Source: Dama dama (taxonomy: Eukaryota; Chordata; Mammalia; Artiodactyla; Cervidae). Taken from it: a DNA stretch of 64,000 bases. This document shows, piece after piece, positions 63,340 to 64,000 of this stretch. The stretch is from contig NC_083688.1 in NCBI RefSeq assembly GCF_033118175.1, forward strand, positions 827,501 through 891,500, in the 5' to 3' direction. The position numbers and the translations under genes were made by a program. Within the stretch, counting starts at the first letter, position 1, and each line of letters starts with the position of its first letter. Under the pieces are notes generated by a model, which ran no database searches, was not told the origin of the DNA, and worked only from the letters and a program-made list of their open reading frames with translations.

Positions 63340-64000
63340 TTAGGAAGCATCACTATGAACAAAGCTAGTGGAGGTGATGGAATTCCAGTTGAGCGATTTC
63401 AAATCCTTAAAGATGATGCTGTGAAAGTGCTGCCCTCAATATGCCAGCAAATTTGGAAAACTCAGCAGTGGCCACAGGACTGGAAAATGTCAGTTTTCAT
63501 TCCAATGCCAAAGAAAGGCAATGACAAAGAATGCTCAAACTACCACACAATTGCACTCATCTCACACGCTAGTAAAGTAATGCTCAAAATTCTCCAAGCC
63601 AGGCTTCAACAATACATGAACCGTGAACTTCCAGATGTTCAAGCTGGTTTTAGAAAAGACAGAGGAACCAGAGATCAAATTGCCAATATCCGCTGGATCA
63701 TTGAAAAAGCAAGAGAGTTCCAGAAAAACATCTATGTCTGCTTTATTGACTATGCCAAAGCCTTTGTGTGGATCACAATAAACTGTGGAAAATTCTGAAA
63801 GAGATGGGAATACCAGACCACCTGACCTGCCTCTTGAGAAATCTATATGCAGGTCAGGAAGCAACAGTTAGAACTGGACATGGAACAACAGACTGGTTCC
63901 AAATAGGAAAAGGAGTACATCAAGGCTGTATATTGTCACCCTGCTTATTTAATTTATATGCAGAGTACATCATGAGAAACGCTGGGCTGGATGAAGCACA
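63340..64000 (+). mobile_element. BovB LINE, 5'-truncated, cut by the right window edge
   Basis: Begins at TTAGGAAGCATCACTATGAA, inside the reverse-transcriptase region, directly after the Bov-tA. An open stretch 63355-63798 reads MNKASGGDGIPVERFQILKD and WPQDWKMSVFIPMPKKGN, followed by a frame break near 63765 where CTTTGTGTGG lacks several bases present at 16470-16480. The rest aligns with 16500-16700. Dead copy. Confidence 0.93.

Noticed and set aside
62332..64000. PADI1 exon 14
   Set aside because: No frame encodes the expected segment (human LKHQAKRSINEML). The stretch holds unique intron sequence, a Bov-tA and a BovB, so the exon must lie further right.

Overview
The window is mammalian genomic DNA from a ruminant, almost certainly a bovid. 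The diagnosis rests on repeats: four BovB (RTE-type) LINE pieces, about two dozen Bov-tA SINEs in both orientations, several CHR-type tRNA-derived SINEs, ruminant-type L1 3' ends, an endogenous-retrovirus LTR family and old MIR/MLT1 remnants. Coding sequence is sparse and split by GT-AG introns. Cattle, sheep and goat cannot be told apart by reading alone.

The one protein-coding gene I can support is PADI1 (peptidyl-arginine deiminase type I), on the + strand. Thirteen coding exons were located, from the start codon at 29580 to the end of exon 13 at 62331. They join in a single frame with no stop and encode residues 1 to about 518 of a protein that is 663 residues long in human. The window ends inside intron 13, so the last coding exons, including the one with the catalytic cysteine, lie to the right. 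The visible part holds the N-terminal and middle immunoglobulin-like domains and roughly the first two thirds of the catalytic domain, with the catalytic Asp352, His472 and Asp474 (PADI4 D350, H471, D473).

Layout: 1-29.4 kb is upstream DNA. In human, PADI2 and PADI1 are divergent neighbours, so this is probably PADI2-PADI1 intergenic DNA. It holds BovB copies (1-681 and 14.4-17.54 kb), minisatellites of 38 bp (1.66-2.07 kb) and about 43 bp (13.5-13.8 kb), an LTR nested in an MLT1 LTR (3.2-4.3 kb), a probable retrocopied 3' UTR (18.6-19.7 kb), and a 1.1-kb CCAY/CCCA repeat array (26.0-27.1 kb) ending 2.5 kb before the PADI1 start codon. Intron 1 (29.7-46.7 kb) is 17 kb long and repeat-rich, with a long CA/CG-alternating microsatellite and a BovB nested in an L1. 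From 46.7 to 62.3 kb lie exons 2-13; intron 11 carries an L1 with a target-site duplication and a probable 3' transduction. The right end is a Bov-tA followed directly by a fourth BovB.

No second protein-coding gene, structural RNA gene or CRISPR array was found, and I did not find a convincing undescribed biological system. The second-look items are mobile-element history (nested insertions, transduction, inverted SINE pair), unusual tandem repeats near the PADI1 promoter, and a few PADI1 gene-structure points.
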